64,000 bases of DNA, from the NCBI GenBank assembly GCA_963675575.1, contig OY776378.1, forward strand, positions 1,798,001 through 1,862,000. The letters are read 5' to 3'. Shown piece after piece: positions 27,814-36,772 of the stretch (positions are counted from its first letter, which is position 1; each line of letters starts with the position of its first letter). The DNA comes from JAGLOK01 sp963675575 (GTDB lineage: Bacteria > Bacillota > Clostridia > Christensenellales > UMGS416). The notes beneath the pieces were generated by a model. That model worked only from the letters and a program-made list of their open reading frames with translations, did not search any database and was not told where the DNA came from. The position numbers and the translations under genes are program-made.

Positions 27814-29775
27814 TTATATCTCATTTTCATTTTCGGTCAAAACTTCGTGATACTTGGCGTCTGCCTTAAAAGATTTGTAAGGTTTTCCGCCGTCCTCAAA
27901 GAACTTTCCGAAATATTCAACATACTGTAGCCTTGACGAATGAACATACGCGCCAAGTGCGTTTATCGCGATATTGAAAAGGTGAACTGCGACAAACACA
28001 AATCCCGCCACAATCCATCCAAGCGGAGTTCCGGTCATCATGCCCACCATAGTGTTTACCACCATTCCGATAACTCCCGTGGCAAGGCCGAGACCAAACA
28101 ATCGAGAGTAGCTCAAAATATCGCTCATATAACCTGTGACTTCCGTAAGAGAAGTAATTCCTCCAAAAATGCGCCCTAAGCCTTTTTTGCCATGACCGCC
28201 CAAAACTATTATACCGCCCAGCCCCGCAAAAAGCATTACCGTTCCCACTTTATTGAGCACGAGGAACAATTCGCTTGGTTCACGGTCCACAAATCCCGAA
28301 AGAGTCGGAAGAGCGAACAATACAAGACCCGCAATAAAAGATATCCATGTGAATTGCTGGGAAATTGCATCCATCAACCGCCCGCGCTTTATTAGAGTTG
28401 CCGCGCGTACGCTCATGCCCGCCAAAATGTGTATCACTCCCATCAGCAAACAAAGCCCGAGGGTTAGCATCGGCTCTTGCATCGGGTTAAAAAGCAGTGT
28501 GTATTTGGGAATCGAAAAGCCCATATATCCGCCATACATAATGCCCCAGAATATAGTAAACACTCCGCTTATGGCTATAACACGGATAAGCTTGTTGCCT
28601 TCTTTGTTTTTTGGTTTTGTTTTAAAATATACAAAGGATGCCAGCACCGCGATAATCAGCCCATATCCCGCATCCGACATCATCATTCCGAAAAATATCG
28701 CGAAAAACGGAGCCATGGTAACATTCGGGTCAAGCGCCGTTGGCTTACTCTTTCCGAACATATCGGTTATCGCTTCAAAAGGTCGCACAAACGCGCGGTT
28801 TTCATAAAGCGTGGGTACTTCATCGTCTTTTCCGGGCTCTTCTATTTTAACTTCAACACTGTCGCCCGCCGCCGTCGCTATGATATTTTTCAATTCATCT
28901 TCAAGGTGGTCGGGGATATATCCTTTTATTATAAAAACATATTCCGTTTCGCTGGAGCCTTCTTGCTTTTCATGCCTGTCTTTCACAATCATCAGGGCGT
29001 CCAAAAGCTCTTCAAGCGCGCTCAAGTTCTTTGCGAATCCTTTTTTCTGGTTTGCTATTTGCCTTTCTTTCTTTTCAAGCGCGTCTATCTCTTTTTCAAC
29101 ATCAGACATAATTTCTCTGGGAGTTCCTTCGAAGTTTCTGAAGTTAGCGTGAGTGTAGCCTACGCGCGACAAAAGAGGAATCATGTTTTCCGATTCCGTA
29201 ATATGGTAAACCATAAAGATATAGGTCGAGTCCTTGTCGGTGTTAATCTTCTCAACATGGGCACCATTCATCTCGCCTACAGCTTCCATGAAGCCCTCAT
29301 ATTCAATTGAGGGAATTACTCCCGCACTGATTGAGCAGTCTTCGCTGTCGATAATGGTTTCAACAGGTATGTCAAGGCTGCGCCAAGGTGTCATATGCTC
29401 TATGACATTGTCTAAACGTATGCGCTTTGAGCTTTGCTGTACATTCTCATCTTCAAGCGCGCGCAAAGAATCCACCACATCCAAAAGCGGCTGTCTGTTT
29501 TGATAATTTTTTTCGAGCTGTGAATATGAAATTGTTGCCTTAGGAGCAAGCATAACGCTTTTGCGTTCATCAAAGCGCTTAAGCTCTCGGATTGCCCATT
29601 CTACTTTTTCGTAATCTTTAGATACATCAGAAGCACTGCGATTGTCTTTTTCGCTTTGTTGAGCGAATTCAGATTCAATATGCATTTTACCGTAACGCTG
29701 GAGAGCCTCCATTATGGCGGGACGGTCTTGCTTTAAAGCGTATAGCGTCACCTTTTTTTGCTTGACTATTGGCAT
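27814..29775 (-). CDS. ntpI: V-type ATP synthase subunit I (membrane stator)
   Basis: 653 aa. A soluble N-terminal half (1-330) with coiled coils is followed by about seven transmembrane helices (from AMFFAIFFGMMMSDAGYG-like sequence near 355 to the end). The segment ITSLTEVTGYMSDILSYSRLFGLGLATG contains the conserved Arg (in YSRLFGL) that releases ions from the rotor glutamate. This is the V-ATPase a-subunit homologue that forms the ion half-channels. It directly follows ntpF. Confidence 0.96.
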   Translation of the reverse strand: MPIVKQKKVTLYALKQDRPAIMEALQRYGKMHIESEFAQQSEKDNRSASDVSKDYEKVEWAIRELKRFDERKSVMLAPKATISYSQLEKNYQNRQPLLDVVDSLRALEDENVQQSSKRIRLDNVIEHMTPWRSLDIPVETIIDSEDCSISAGVIPSIEYEGFMEAVGEMNGAHVEKINTDKDSTYIFMVYHITESENMIPLLSRVGYTHANFRNFEGTPREIMSDVEKEIDALEKKERQIANQKKGFAKNLSALEELLDALMIVKDRHEKQEGSSETEYVFIIKGYIPDHLEDELKNIIATAAGDSVEVKIEEPGKDDEVPTLYENRAFVRPFEAITDMFGKSKPTALDPNVTMAPFFAIFFGMMMSDAGYGLIIAVLASFVYFKTKPKNKEGNKLIRVIAISGVFTIFWGIMYGGYMGFSIPKYTLLFNPMQEPMLTLGLCLLMGVIHILAGMSVRAATLIKRGRLMDAISQQFTWISFIAGLVLFALPTLSGFVDREPSELFLVLNKVGTVMLFAGLGGIIVLGGHGKKGLGRIFGGITSLTEVTGYMSDILSYSRLFGLGLATGVIGMVVNTMVGMMTGTPLGWIVAGFVFVAVHLFNIAINALGAYVHSSRLQYVEYFGKFFEDGGKPYKSFKADAKYHEVLTENENEI

Positions 29776-30087
29776 TTATCCCCCCAAAATTTCCTTTACA
29801 ATAATTTTGGCGGCGGCTTCTACGCCAGCTTTCGCGTTGCTTTTAAATTGTTCTTTCTCTTTTTGGTTTTCACCGCTTAAGGCTGCCTGTTTTTGTGCGA
29901 TTTCCTTTTCAGAGGATTCTAGCTCTTCACGAGCCTTTTGCCTAGCCAAAGAAAACCGTTCTTTTTGCTCCACTGCAATCTCCTCTTGAGTGGTGCGCAA
30001 ATCTTCTCTTGATTTTTGCAAAGCATCGGCTCTGATTTGTGCGGCGCGCGCTTCAGCTTCTTTAATATTATCAATCGCTGTAGGCAT
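29776..30087 (-). CDS. ntpF: V-type ATP synthase subunit G/H (E. hirae NtpF)
   Basis: About 103 aa, a single long coiled coil with a MPTAIDNIKEAEARAAQIRA start, an Ala/Glu/Lys-rich body and a C-terminal AAAKIIVKEILG. It pairs with subunit E in the peripheral stalk. ATG 30087 has GAAGGGA upstream; a GTG at 30102 overlaps this site. First gene of the operon, whose order F-I-K-E-C-G-A-B-D equals the E. hirae ntp operon. AT-rich upstream DNA (30088-30320) contains a TATAAT-like box near 30122-30127. Confidence 0.88.
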   Translation of the reverse strand: MPTAIDNIKEAEARAAQIRADALQKSREDLRTTQEEIAVEQKERFSLARQKAREELESSEKEIAQKQAALSGENQKEKEQFKSNAKAGVEAAAKIIVKEILGG

Positions 30088-30320
30088 ATATTTTCCCTTC
30101 ACTTATCTATTAGACACCATATATATTATATCGGTTATTATTTTTGTTTTGTTTACTTTGTATGTAATATAAAGGTTTACTTTACCACAAAACATATAAT
30201 CCTGCAGTCTAAATAAGCCTTTTTTTTGTAATCAAACTGAAAAATTTTAAAAACTCTCGATAAAACACCGTGAGATTTACAAACATCGCGGTTAAATTAC
30301 ATCATTTTATAGCGCTAATA

Positions 30321-30950
30321 TTATTTTGTTCCAAAGAGTCGGTCGCCCGCATCTCCAAGCCCCGGCACTATATAGCCGTGCTCATTGAGTTTTTCATCCA
30401 CCGCGGCAACGAATATATCCACATCTGGATGTTCTTTTTGCACTCTTTCGATTCCTTCGGGAGCTGCTATCAGGCACATCAGCTTAATGTTTGTGCATCC
30501 TTTGTCTTTAATAAATTGAATCGCCGCGCTTACGCTTCCGCCCGTTGCGAGCATTGGGTCCACCACGATTAACTCGCGTTCTTCAACATCCGGCGGCAGT
30601 TTGCAGTAATATTCCACAGGTTTAAGCGTTTCAGGGTCCCTGTACAGGCCAATATGACCCACTCTTGCCGCGGGAACAAGCTTCAATATCCCATCCACCA
30701 TTCCAAGACCTGCGCGCAAAATGGGCACAACACCCAATTTTTTTCCTGTTATAACCTTTGTTTTCGCACGGGACACAGGTGTCTGTATTTCCACTTCCAT
30801 GAGTGGCAGGTCGCGAGTAACCTCATACGCCATAAGCGTTGAAACCTCGTCAACCAAGTCCCTAAAGTCCTTTGAGCCTGTCTGCTTATCTCTTATAAGC
30901 GTAAGCTTGTGCTGAATAAGCGGGTGATCGAATACATGTAGCTTTGCCAT
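30321..30950 (-). CDS. upp: Uracil phosphoribosyltransferase
   Basis: 209 aa, standard length. The PRPP-binding motif is [16 protein letters not shown], and the uracil-binding end is [16 protein letters not shown]; both are diagnostic. It converts uracil and PRPP to UMP in pyrimidine salvage, in the cytoplasm. ATG with GGAGGAA upstream, 12 bp after rpiB, so the two are cotranscribed from the promoter at 31445-31473. Confidence 0.98.
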   Translation of the reverse strand: MAKLHVFDHPLIQHKLTLIRDKQTGSKDFRDLVDEVSTLMAYEVTRDLPLMEVEIQTPVSRAKTKVITGKKLGVVPILRAGLGMVDGILKLVPAARVGHIGLYRDPETLKPVEYYCKLPPDVEERELIVVDPMLATGGSVSAAIQFIKDKGCTNIKLMCLIAAPEGIERVQKEHPDVDIFVAAVDEKLNEHGYIVPGLGDAGDRLFGTK

Positions 30951-30962
30951 TTGTTCCTCCTG

Positions 30963-31409
30963 TTATTTCTTATGTTTTTTATCTATCTCATTAATCATAT
31001 TAACTCTTAGCGCATGACGCTCCCCAAGAAAACTATACTTTAAAAAAGCATCGACAATGCTTAACGCAGTGCCCATGCCTATAACTCTCGCACCCAGTGC
31101 CAAAACATTAGCATCATTATGCTGGCGCGCCATTTGTGCCATATATTCATTTGTGCACACCGCGGCGCGTATACCGGGAACTTTGCCGGCCGCCATAGAA
31201 ATGCCTATACCGGTGCCGCACAATATTATGCCAATATCCGCTCTGCCAGCCGCGACCTCATCGGCAACTTTCTCCCCATATTCAGGGTAGTTTACAGAAT
31301 CTGTATTATTTGAACCCAAATCGTTTACTGAATAGCCCTTTTCCTCAAGATATTCAACGATTTCGGTTTTCATCTCAAATGCTGCTTGGTCTGAGCCGAT
31401 TGCTATCAT
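30963..31409 (-). CDS. rpiB: Ribose-5-phosphate isomerase B
   Basis: 148 aa. It opens with IAIGSDQAAFEMKTEIVEYL, has the active-site Cys in ILCGTGIGISMAAGK and the basic sugar-phosphate site GIRAAVCTNEYMAQMARQHN. It interconverts ribose-5-phosphate and ribulose-5-phosphate, supplying PRPP for the neighbouring upp. ATG with GGAGGAAAT upstream. The rpiB-upp pair is common in Clostridia. Confidence 0.97.
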   Translation of the reverse strand: MIAIGSDQAAFEMKTEIVEYLEEKGYSVNDLGSNNTDSVNYPEYGEKVADEVAAGRADIGIILCGTGIGISMAAGKVPGIRAAVCTNEYMAQMARQHNDANVLALGARVIGMGTALSIVDAFLKYSFLGERHALRVNMINEIDKKHKK

Positions 31410-31444
31410 CTATTTCCTCCAAAAAACCTTATGTAATCTATGGT

Positions 31445-31473
31445 ATTATATCTAATTTTCGAGCTGTTTTCAA
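31445..31473 (-). promoter_or_regulatory. rpiB-upp promoter
   Basis: Minus strand TTGAAA (31468-31473), 17-bp spacer, TATAAT (31445-31450); the leader is about 30 nt. Confidence 0.75.
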
Positions 31474-31724
31474 GCATGCTGTTCACTTTATAAAATATTT
31501 TGTTTAAGGGATAAGAATTTAATAATCTAAAATTCATTTACATTAATTTTATATTATTTTTCTCCCGATCTAAAGTCATCTTTGTAAAGATAGCAATTTC
31601 AATATATCGCGGTGCATACAGTATCTTTATTCCTAATGAGATTGTATATTGCTGGTCTTATGTTGAGTTTCAGCCCGAGCCGTTTGTTCACACAATGTGA
31701 TAATTAGTGTGAAAAGTGAGAATG

Positions 31725-31753
31725 TGGACAATTGTCAATAATTAGTGTACAAT
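31725..31753 (+). promoter_or_regulatory. Candidate promoter with repeat motifs upstream of the PAS-GGDEF-HD-GYP gene
   Basis: TGGACA (31725-31730), 17-bp spacer, TACAAT (31748-31753). The spacer begins in a GGACAATTGTC palindrome, and ATAATTAGTGT occurs at both about 31700-31710 and 31738-31747. It would give a leader of about 300 nt. The rest of 31474-32061 has no ORF; an imperfect hairpin ATATCCCCACA-aga-TGTGTGGATAT lies at about 31980-32006. Confidence 0.5.
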
Positions 31754-32061
31754 ATTATTGGTTCAGAAATTAATAGAGACAAAATAATCTTCTCGATTTT
31801 AATATTGATTCACCTATCATAACCCCCTCTAGGCCTTTTATCTTATATCATATTTTATTACATTTACGCTTAGAAGAAACAAACTAAAACAACTGTATAA
31901 GTCTCAAAACAAGTATTTTAATTATAAACGTCAAGATTGGCAATAGGCTTTCAATTCCAAGCAAGCGGAGCTTTCTTCACATATCCCCACAAGATGTGTG
32001 GATATTAAAATGGGCTGTAAATTGCAAAGCTAATGGGTGCATATCGGAAAACGGATAAAAT

Positions 32062-34587
32062 ATGAATAATAACGAAAATGAAACAAAATATAAGAGCTAT
32101 ATAGAAAATGCGCCAGACGGAGTTTTGGTAACTGATAAAACGGGGCGTTATATTGAAGTTAACAAAGCCGCTTCATTGATTACGGGCTATAGCAAAAACG
32201 AACTTTTGCACATGTCCATAAATGATATTACATCAGAAGAGTTTCAGGATTATGCTGCGAAGCATTTCGCTGAACTGATAAAAACCGGCAGTATGCACGC
32301 GATAATGCAATACAAACACAAAAACGGCTCTACGAGATGGTGGACTGTGGATTCTGTAAGGCTAAACCAATCCAGTTATTTGGGTTTTGTAAAAGATATA
32401 ACCGATAAAAAAAATATTGAGGATGCACTTTCAGTCTCAGAGCTCCGCTACCGCCGTCTTTTTGAATCCGCAAAAGACGGCATTCTTATATTGGATGCGG
32501 AAACCGGGGAAATAATAGAAGTAAATCCATTCTTAACAAATCTATTAGAATATTCGCGGAAAGAGTTGATTGAAAAAAAAATTTGGGAGATTGGAGCGTT
32601 CAAAGACGTTTTGGCAAATCGCGAAAACTTTTTGGAACTGCAGGAAAAAAAATATATTCGTTATGACGATTTGCCGCTGCAAACCTCAAAAGGAGAATGG
32701 GTTGACGTTGAGTTTGTCAGCAATGTCTATCCCGAAGGCTCAAAAGACGTTATTCAATGTAATATTCGAGATATTACCGCCCGGAAAAAGGCGGAAGCAT
32801 TATTAAAAGACATCAATGAGCGCTATAAGTTTTTATTCGATCATTCCGGGGTTGGTGTAGGACATTATTCGGCGGAGGGCATAGTAATATCTTATAATAA
32901 TAAAGCAGCGGAAAATATGGGCGGGCATCCGGAGGACTTTATAGGACATTCCCTTTATGAAATTTTCCCAAAACATGAAGCCGATCTTTATTTGAGTCGA
33001 ATTAAAGAAGCGCAAACATATGAATCACCTCAGGAATACGAGGACATGTTTCTGCTTCCCACAGGAATAAAATGGTTTTCGAGCACCTTCAATAAGGTTT
33101 TGGATAAAAGCGGACTGTCAATAGGTGTTCAGGTTATATCTATTGATATCACTGGCCGCAAACTGGCTGAAATAGAAACCAAAGAGACTAAAGATTATTT
33201 GGAAAAACTCCTTAACAATGCGAATGCGCCGATTTTGGTTTTAAATGAAAAACTCGAAATAATAAAATTCAACAGCGCGTTTGAGATCTTGACAGGAAGA
33301 AAAGCCGAACATGTAATAGGCAATACCATGAAAATGCTATTCCCCAAAGAGCAATCGGGTATCGACATTCAATCCATGATTAACACCAGCGAAAAAAACA
33401 AAGGTAAAGCGATAGAAGTAGATATCGAACATGTTGACGGCTCGATTAGAACTATTTTATGGAACTCTGCAACATTGTTTGACGCCGCGGGAGCGATTCC
33501 TGTCGCAACCATTGTTCAGGGACAAGACATTTCCGAAATCAAAAAAGCGGAAGAAAATCTCGAATACTTAAGCTATCATGACCAATTGACCGGCCTATAC
33601 AACCGCCGTTTCTTTGAAGCGGAGTTAGTTAGGCTGAATGTTGAAAGAAATCTTCCATTAACAATCATCATGGGTGATATTAATGGATTGAAATTAATAA
33701 ATGATTCTCTTGGACACGCTATGGGCGACAACCTTCTAAAGCACGTAGCTCAGATATTCAAAAAAGTTTGCAGAGCCGACGATATTATATCAAGGACCGG
33801 AGGAGATGAGTTTATCCTCTTATTGCCCGGCACTGACGAGATTCAAGCAAAGGGTTTAATTGAGCGTTTGCAAAAGCGCGCTTCAGAAAGCGATGAAAAG
33901 CTTGGTGATTTATCGATTTCTTTTGGTTATCATACAAAGAAAAAGAAAAACGAGGAGATACAGGAGGTATTGGAAAAAGCCGAAAATGATATGTATCGGC
34001 ACAAGGTATATGAACGTTTAAGCTTTAGACGCAAAACGATTGAGATGGTTATGAATACTCTTTTTGAAAAAAGCAAAAGGGAGATGGCGCACTCTCAGCG
34101 AGTCAGCGGTATTTGTGAAAAAATTGCGAAAAAAATGTCTTTTAGCGAAGATGATATCGTCCAGATTAAAACCGCGGGACTTTTGCATGATATAGGGAAA
34201 ATAGGTGTTGAAGAACATATATTAAACAAACCCAAAAAATTAAATGATTATGAGTGGAATGAAATTATGACCCACCCGGAAAAAGGGTGGCGTATTCTGA
34301 ATGCGTCCCGTGATTTTACTGAGCTGGCAAGCTTTGTGCTTCAACATCACGAAAAATGGGACGGACAGGGATATCCAAAAGGCTTGAAGGGAAAAGAAAT
34401 ATCACTTCAGGCAAGAATTATCCAGATTGCTGACGCATATGACACAATGACCAGTGAGCGAACTTACCGAAAAAAATTAAGCAATAACGAAGCACTTTTT
34501 GAAATTAAAGAATGTTCGGGTACACAATTTGACCCGGAAATTGTAGAAATATTTTTGGATTATTTTGCGACCGATTCTGATGTTTAG
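32062..34587 (+). CDS. PAS-PAS-PAS-PAS-GGDEF-HD-GYP cyclic-di-GMP signalling protein
   Basis: 841 aa, no membrane segment. Four PAS domains (about 8-120, 125-245, 250-375 and 385-495) precede a GGDEF domain (about 505-660) and an HD-GYP domain (about 675-835). The GGDEF loop is intact (G580-F584), with an RxxD inhibitory site (R571-D574) five residues before it. HD-GYP metal and signature residues are also present: HDIGK (H709, D710), HHEKWDGQGYP (from H762). It may thus both make and degrade c-di-GMP, switched by whatever the cytoplasmic PAS domains sense. Monocistronic; ATG start without a strong AGGAGG (AAACGGA upstream). Confidence 0.93.
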   Translation: MNNNENETKYKSYIENAPDGVLVTDKTGRYIEVNKAASLITGYSKNELLHMSINDITSEEFQDYAAKHFAELIKTGSMHAIMQYKHKNGSTRWWTVDSVRLNQSSYLGFVKDITDKKNIEDALSVSELRYRRLFESAKDGILILDAETGEIIEVNPFLTNLLEYSRKELIEKKIWEIGAFKDVLANRENFLELQEKKYIRYDDLPLQTSKGEWVDVEFVSNVYPEGSKDVIQCNIRDITARKKAEALLKDINERYKFLFDHSGVGVGHYSAEGIVISYNNKAAENMGGHPEDFIGHSLYEIFPKHEADLYLSRIKEAQTYESPQEYEDMFLLPTGIKWFSSTFNKVLDKSGLSIGVQVISIDITGRKLAEIETKETKDYLEKLLNNANAPILVLNEKLEIIKFNSAFEILTGRKAEHVIGNTMKMLFPKEQSGIDIQSMINTSEKNKGKAIEVDIEHVDGSIRTILWNSATLFDAAGAIPVATIVQGQDISEIKKAEENLEYLSYHDQLTGLYNRRFFEAELVRLNVERNLPLTIIMGDINGLKLINDSLGHAMGDNLLKHVAQIFKKVCRADDIISRTGGDEFILLLPGTDEIQAKGLIERLQKRASESDEKLGDLSISFGYHTKKKKNEEIQEVLEKAENDMYRHKVYERLSFRRKTIEMVMNTLFEKSKREMAHSQRVSGICEKIAKKMSFSEDDIVQIKTAGLLHDIGKIGVEEHILNKPKKLNDYEWNEIMTHPEKGWRILNASRDFTELASFVLQHHEKWDGQGYPKGLKGKEISLQARIIQIADAYDTMTSERTYRKKLSNNEALFEIKECSGTQFDPEIVEIFLDYFATDSDV

Positions 34588-34629
34588 ACAAAAATATTGC
34601 CAAGCATTATATTCATTGCGATAAGGTAT

Positions 34630-34758
34630 TTAGTCATCTGATTTTTTCACTAAGAAGTAAATTATATAATCTCCATCCACCCAAACGCCATTAATATCGT
34701 CTCCCACATATCCTCCACCAGAGCACGGGGGAGTTTTATTTGTTTCACCTAAAATCAT
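34630..34758 (-). pseudogene. Small ORF, probably C-terminal gene remnant
   Basis: A 42-codon minus-strand frame reads MILGETNKTPPCSGGGYVGD, INGVWVDGDYIIYF and ends LVKKSDD before TAA. The same frame is open nine codons further upstream to a stop. The composition looks like the end of a secreted or surface protein rather than random DNA, yet there is no binding site. Best read as the 3' remnant of a lost gene. Confidence 0.3.
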
Positions 34759-34888
34759 TAACGTAAAGTCACATAATTTGACATTTTAATAAATTTGCAA
34801 TATTATTGTTATATGTTGTTAATATATGAAAAATAATATTAGTATATCGCCACTTAGAAGCCCCATTGTATGAAAGTGAGATCTATAT

Positions 34889-35839
34889 ATGAAAAAAATA
34901 ATATATATCATAGTTGCGTTTTGCTTTATTTTATCCGCTTGCGCCGCTCCCAATACTGAAAGCAAGGATGATTTAGGTAAATCCATTGTCTCCCCCACTC
35001 CTTCACCCATTCCCATGGCTACGCTCACCTATGCGCCCATAACAGAGCCGACAGCGACACCGTTTGTTCCTCTGACTTTGGAGGAGGTTGAGGCAAAGTT
35101 AGAAGAACACTTGGGTGCGGAGGTTGAATATGATAACGAAGGAATGATGGGCTTTGAAGATAAATATTCGTTCACTAATAATACCGGCAAATATTTAGTA
35201 GACAATGAAACAGGACAGATATTCTCATTCAGTAGCAACAATACCAATACCCCTCCCGAAGAACTCCTCGATGAAGAGGGTGCAAAGCAAGTTGCGATAG
35301 ACGAGCTTATGAAGCACTGCCCAGAGTTCTTTGAATATAACTACACCGTTGACATGAATAAATTTCATGAAACCATCTACAGGTTTATTTTTAATCAAAT
35401 TTCTGAAAAAGGAAGGCACACAGGAAACAACTTAAACGCTAACGTTATTTATGATGGTACTATTGAAGCCTTCTCTATATTTTATAACGAAGACCCAACT
35501 ACTGTAGATGGAGATTGTGCAATAACCGAAGAACAGGCCGTCCAGGCGGTCTATGAGGCATCTTCGGTGGAGGCTATAAAGAACTTTTCATCCGACAAAT
35601 ATGAAGTAGAAATTGATTTACAAAATAAAAACCGTCACGAAGTAACTACTTATCTTACTTGCTTTAAAGGCAAAATAAGATGGATGGTGGAAATAAAAAA
35701 TGTATATGGCACAATAACTAACACTGAAGGAAAATCATTTGTACATCTATTTAATTTCATCGGTCTAGTTGATGCAAATACAGGCGAGGTCAGCAATGCA
35801 GGATATGGCGCTCAATATCAACCTTCTGAAAACGATTGA
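34889..35839 (+). CDS. Lipoprotein with PepSY-like repeats, tandem copy 1
   Basis: 316 aa. Signal peptide with lipobox (ILSACAAP), then a Pro/Thr/Ser linker (about 25-60) and a folded part from PLTLEEVEAKLEEHLGAEV. The body has two related halves, each with a strand-rich block ending in a TGQI/TGEV turn and an EExAxxxA helix (EEGAKQVAIDELMKHCPEFF; ITEEQAVQAVYEAS), which resembles PepSY/YcdB-like domains in exported proteins that modulate peptidases. It is a tandem duplicate of the next gene, 24 bp downstream. Surface-anchored; specific function unknown. Confidence 0.7.
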   Translation: MKKIIYIIVAFCFILSACAAPNTESKDDLGKSIVSPTPSPIPMATLTYAPITEPTATPFVPLTLEEVEAKLEEHLGAEVEYDNEGMMGFEDKYSFTNNTGKYLVDNETGQIFSFSSNNTNTPPEELLDEEGAKQVAIDELMKHCPEFFEYNYTVDMNKFHETIYRFIFNQISEKGRHTGNNLNANVIYDGTIEAFSIFYNEDPTTVDGDCAITEEQAVQAVYEASSVEAIKNFSSDKYEVEIDLQNKNRHEVTTYLTCFKGKIRWMVEIKNVYGTITNTEGKSFVHLFNFIGLVDANTGEVSNAGYGAQYQPSEND

Positions 35840-35863
35840 TTTGACAATATTAAAGGCGGCTTT

Positions 35864-36772
35864 ATGAAAAAGCATTCTTTCACTATAATACTTTCCACAT
35901 TTGTATTACTGCTCACTTCTTGCGCCTCGCAACCAAGCGATGCACTATTAAAAACAGTCAACTCACCAGCTCCTTCTCCTATAGCGGCTACTCCAGTTCC
36001 CTCTCCTATAGCAGATCCTACAGCCACTCCTTTTATTCCTCTGACTTTGGAGGAGGTTGAGGCAAAGCTTGAAAAACAGCTTAATGAGAATGTAGAATTT
36101 ATCGGAGAAACTGAACTAGGAAATACCAAATTGTTTCGTTTCAGAAATGAAACAGGCGATTATTTGACAGACACCGAAACAGGTGATATTCGTCTATTCA
36201 CATCCAATATCGCGAACAATAATCCCGAGGAGCTTTTGGATGAAGAAGGGGCAAAGCAAGTTGCAATAGACGAGCTTATGAAACACTGCCCAGAATTTTT
36301 CGACTATGATTACTATTTGAATATGCATAAGCCCCATGAAACAGTATATGGATTTTATTTCTATCAGCTGTCGGATAAAGGCAGGCACACAGGAAATCTT
36401 GTCAATGCGAATATTGTATATGACGGGACAACAAGGGCATTTTCCATCTTCAACAATGAAGACCCCTCTGCTGTGGATGCGGATTATAAAATTTCCGAGG
36501 AAGCAGCGATTGAGTTAGCATATGAAGCGGCTGAAAAAGAATTTTCCTATCTGAGCGAAGAGGACAAGAATAACTATTTTCTGGATCGCACAGACCATAA
36601 TATAGAAATTTATATGAATTGTCATAACGGAATACAACAGTGGATGATTGAAGTGTTAAACTTCGATAATCATAACACTGAATCAATGGAAAATTTGCAA
36701 ATTATAATAGAATTTTCCGCCACTGTAGATGCCAATACAGGAGAAATTTTATTTTATTCAGGTATTTGTTGA
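35864..36772 (+). CDS. Lipoprotein with PepSY-like repeats, tandem copy 2
   Basis: 302 aa. Lipobox LLTSCASQ, then a linker in which SPIA(A/D)-type units recur, then the same domain as the preceding gene; the block PEELLDEEGAKQVAIDELMK and the following HCPEFF are nearly identical in the two proteins, and GRHTGN is shared. The C-terminal part has diverged more. AAAGGCGG serves as binding site. The last 15 bases overlap the 3' end of the convergent aminotransferase gene. Recent duplication is likely. Confidence 0.7.
   Translation: MKKHSFTIILSTFVLLLTSCASQPSDALLKTVNSPAPSPIAATPVPSPIADPTATPFIPLTLEEVEAKLEKQLNENVEFIGETELGNTKLFRFRNETGDYLTDTETGDIRLFTSNIANNNPEELLDEEGAKQVAIDELMKHCPEFFDYDYYLNMHKPHETVYGFYFYQLSDKGRHTGNLVNANIVYDGTTRAFSIFNNEDPSAVDADYKISEEAAIELAYEAAEKEFSYLSEEDKNNYFLDRTDHNIEIYMNCHNGIQQWMIEVLNFDNHNTESMENLQIIIEFSATVDANTGEILFYSGIC

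Noticed and set aside
31930..32061. Possible cyclic-di-GMP riboswitch ahead of the GGDEF-HD-GYP gene (GGCAATAGG and GCAAAGCTAATGGG)
   Set aside because: The GCAAAGC piece recalls the c-di-GMP-I aptamer, but the matching GGGCAAACC segment and helix spacing are absent; the two pieces are about 80 nt apart and the tetraloop-receptor is missing.
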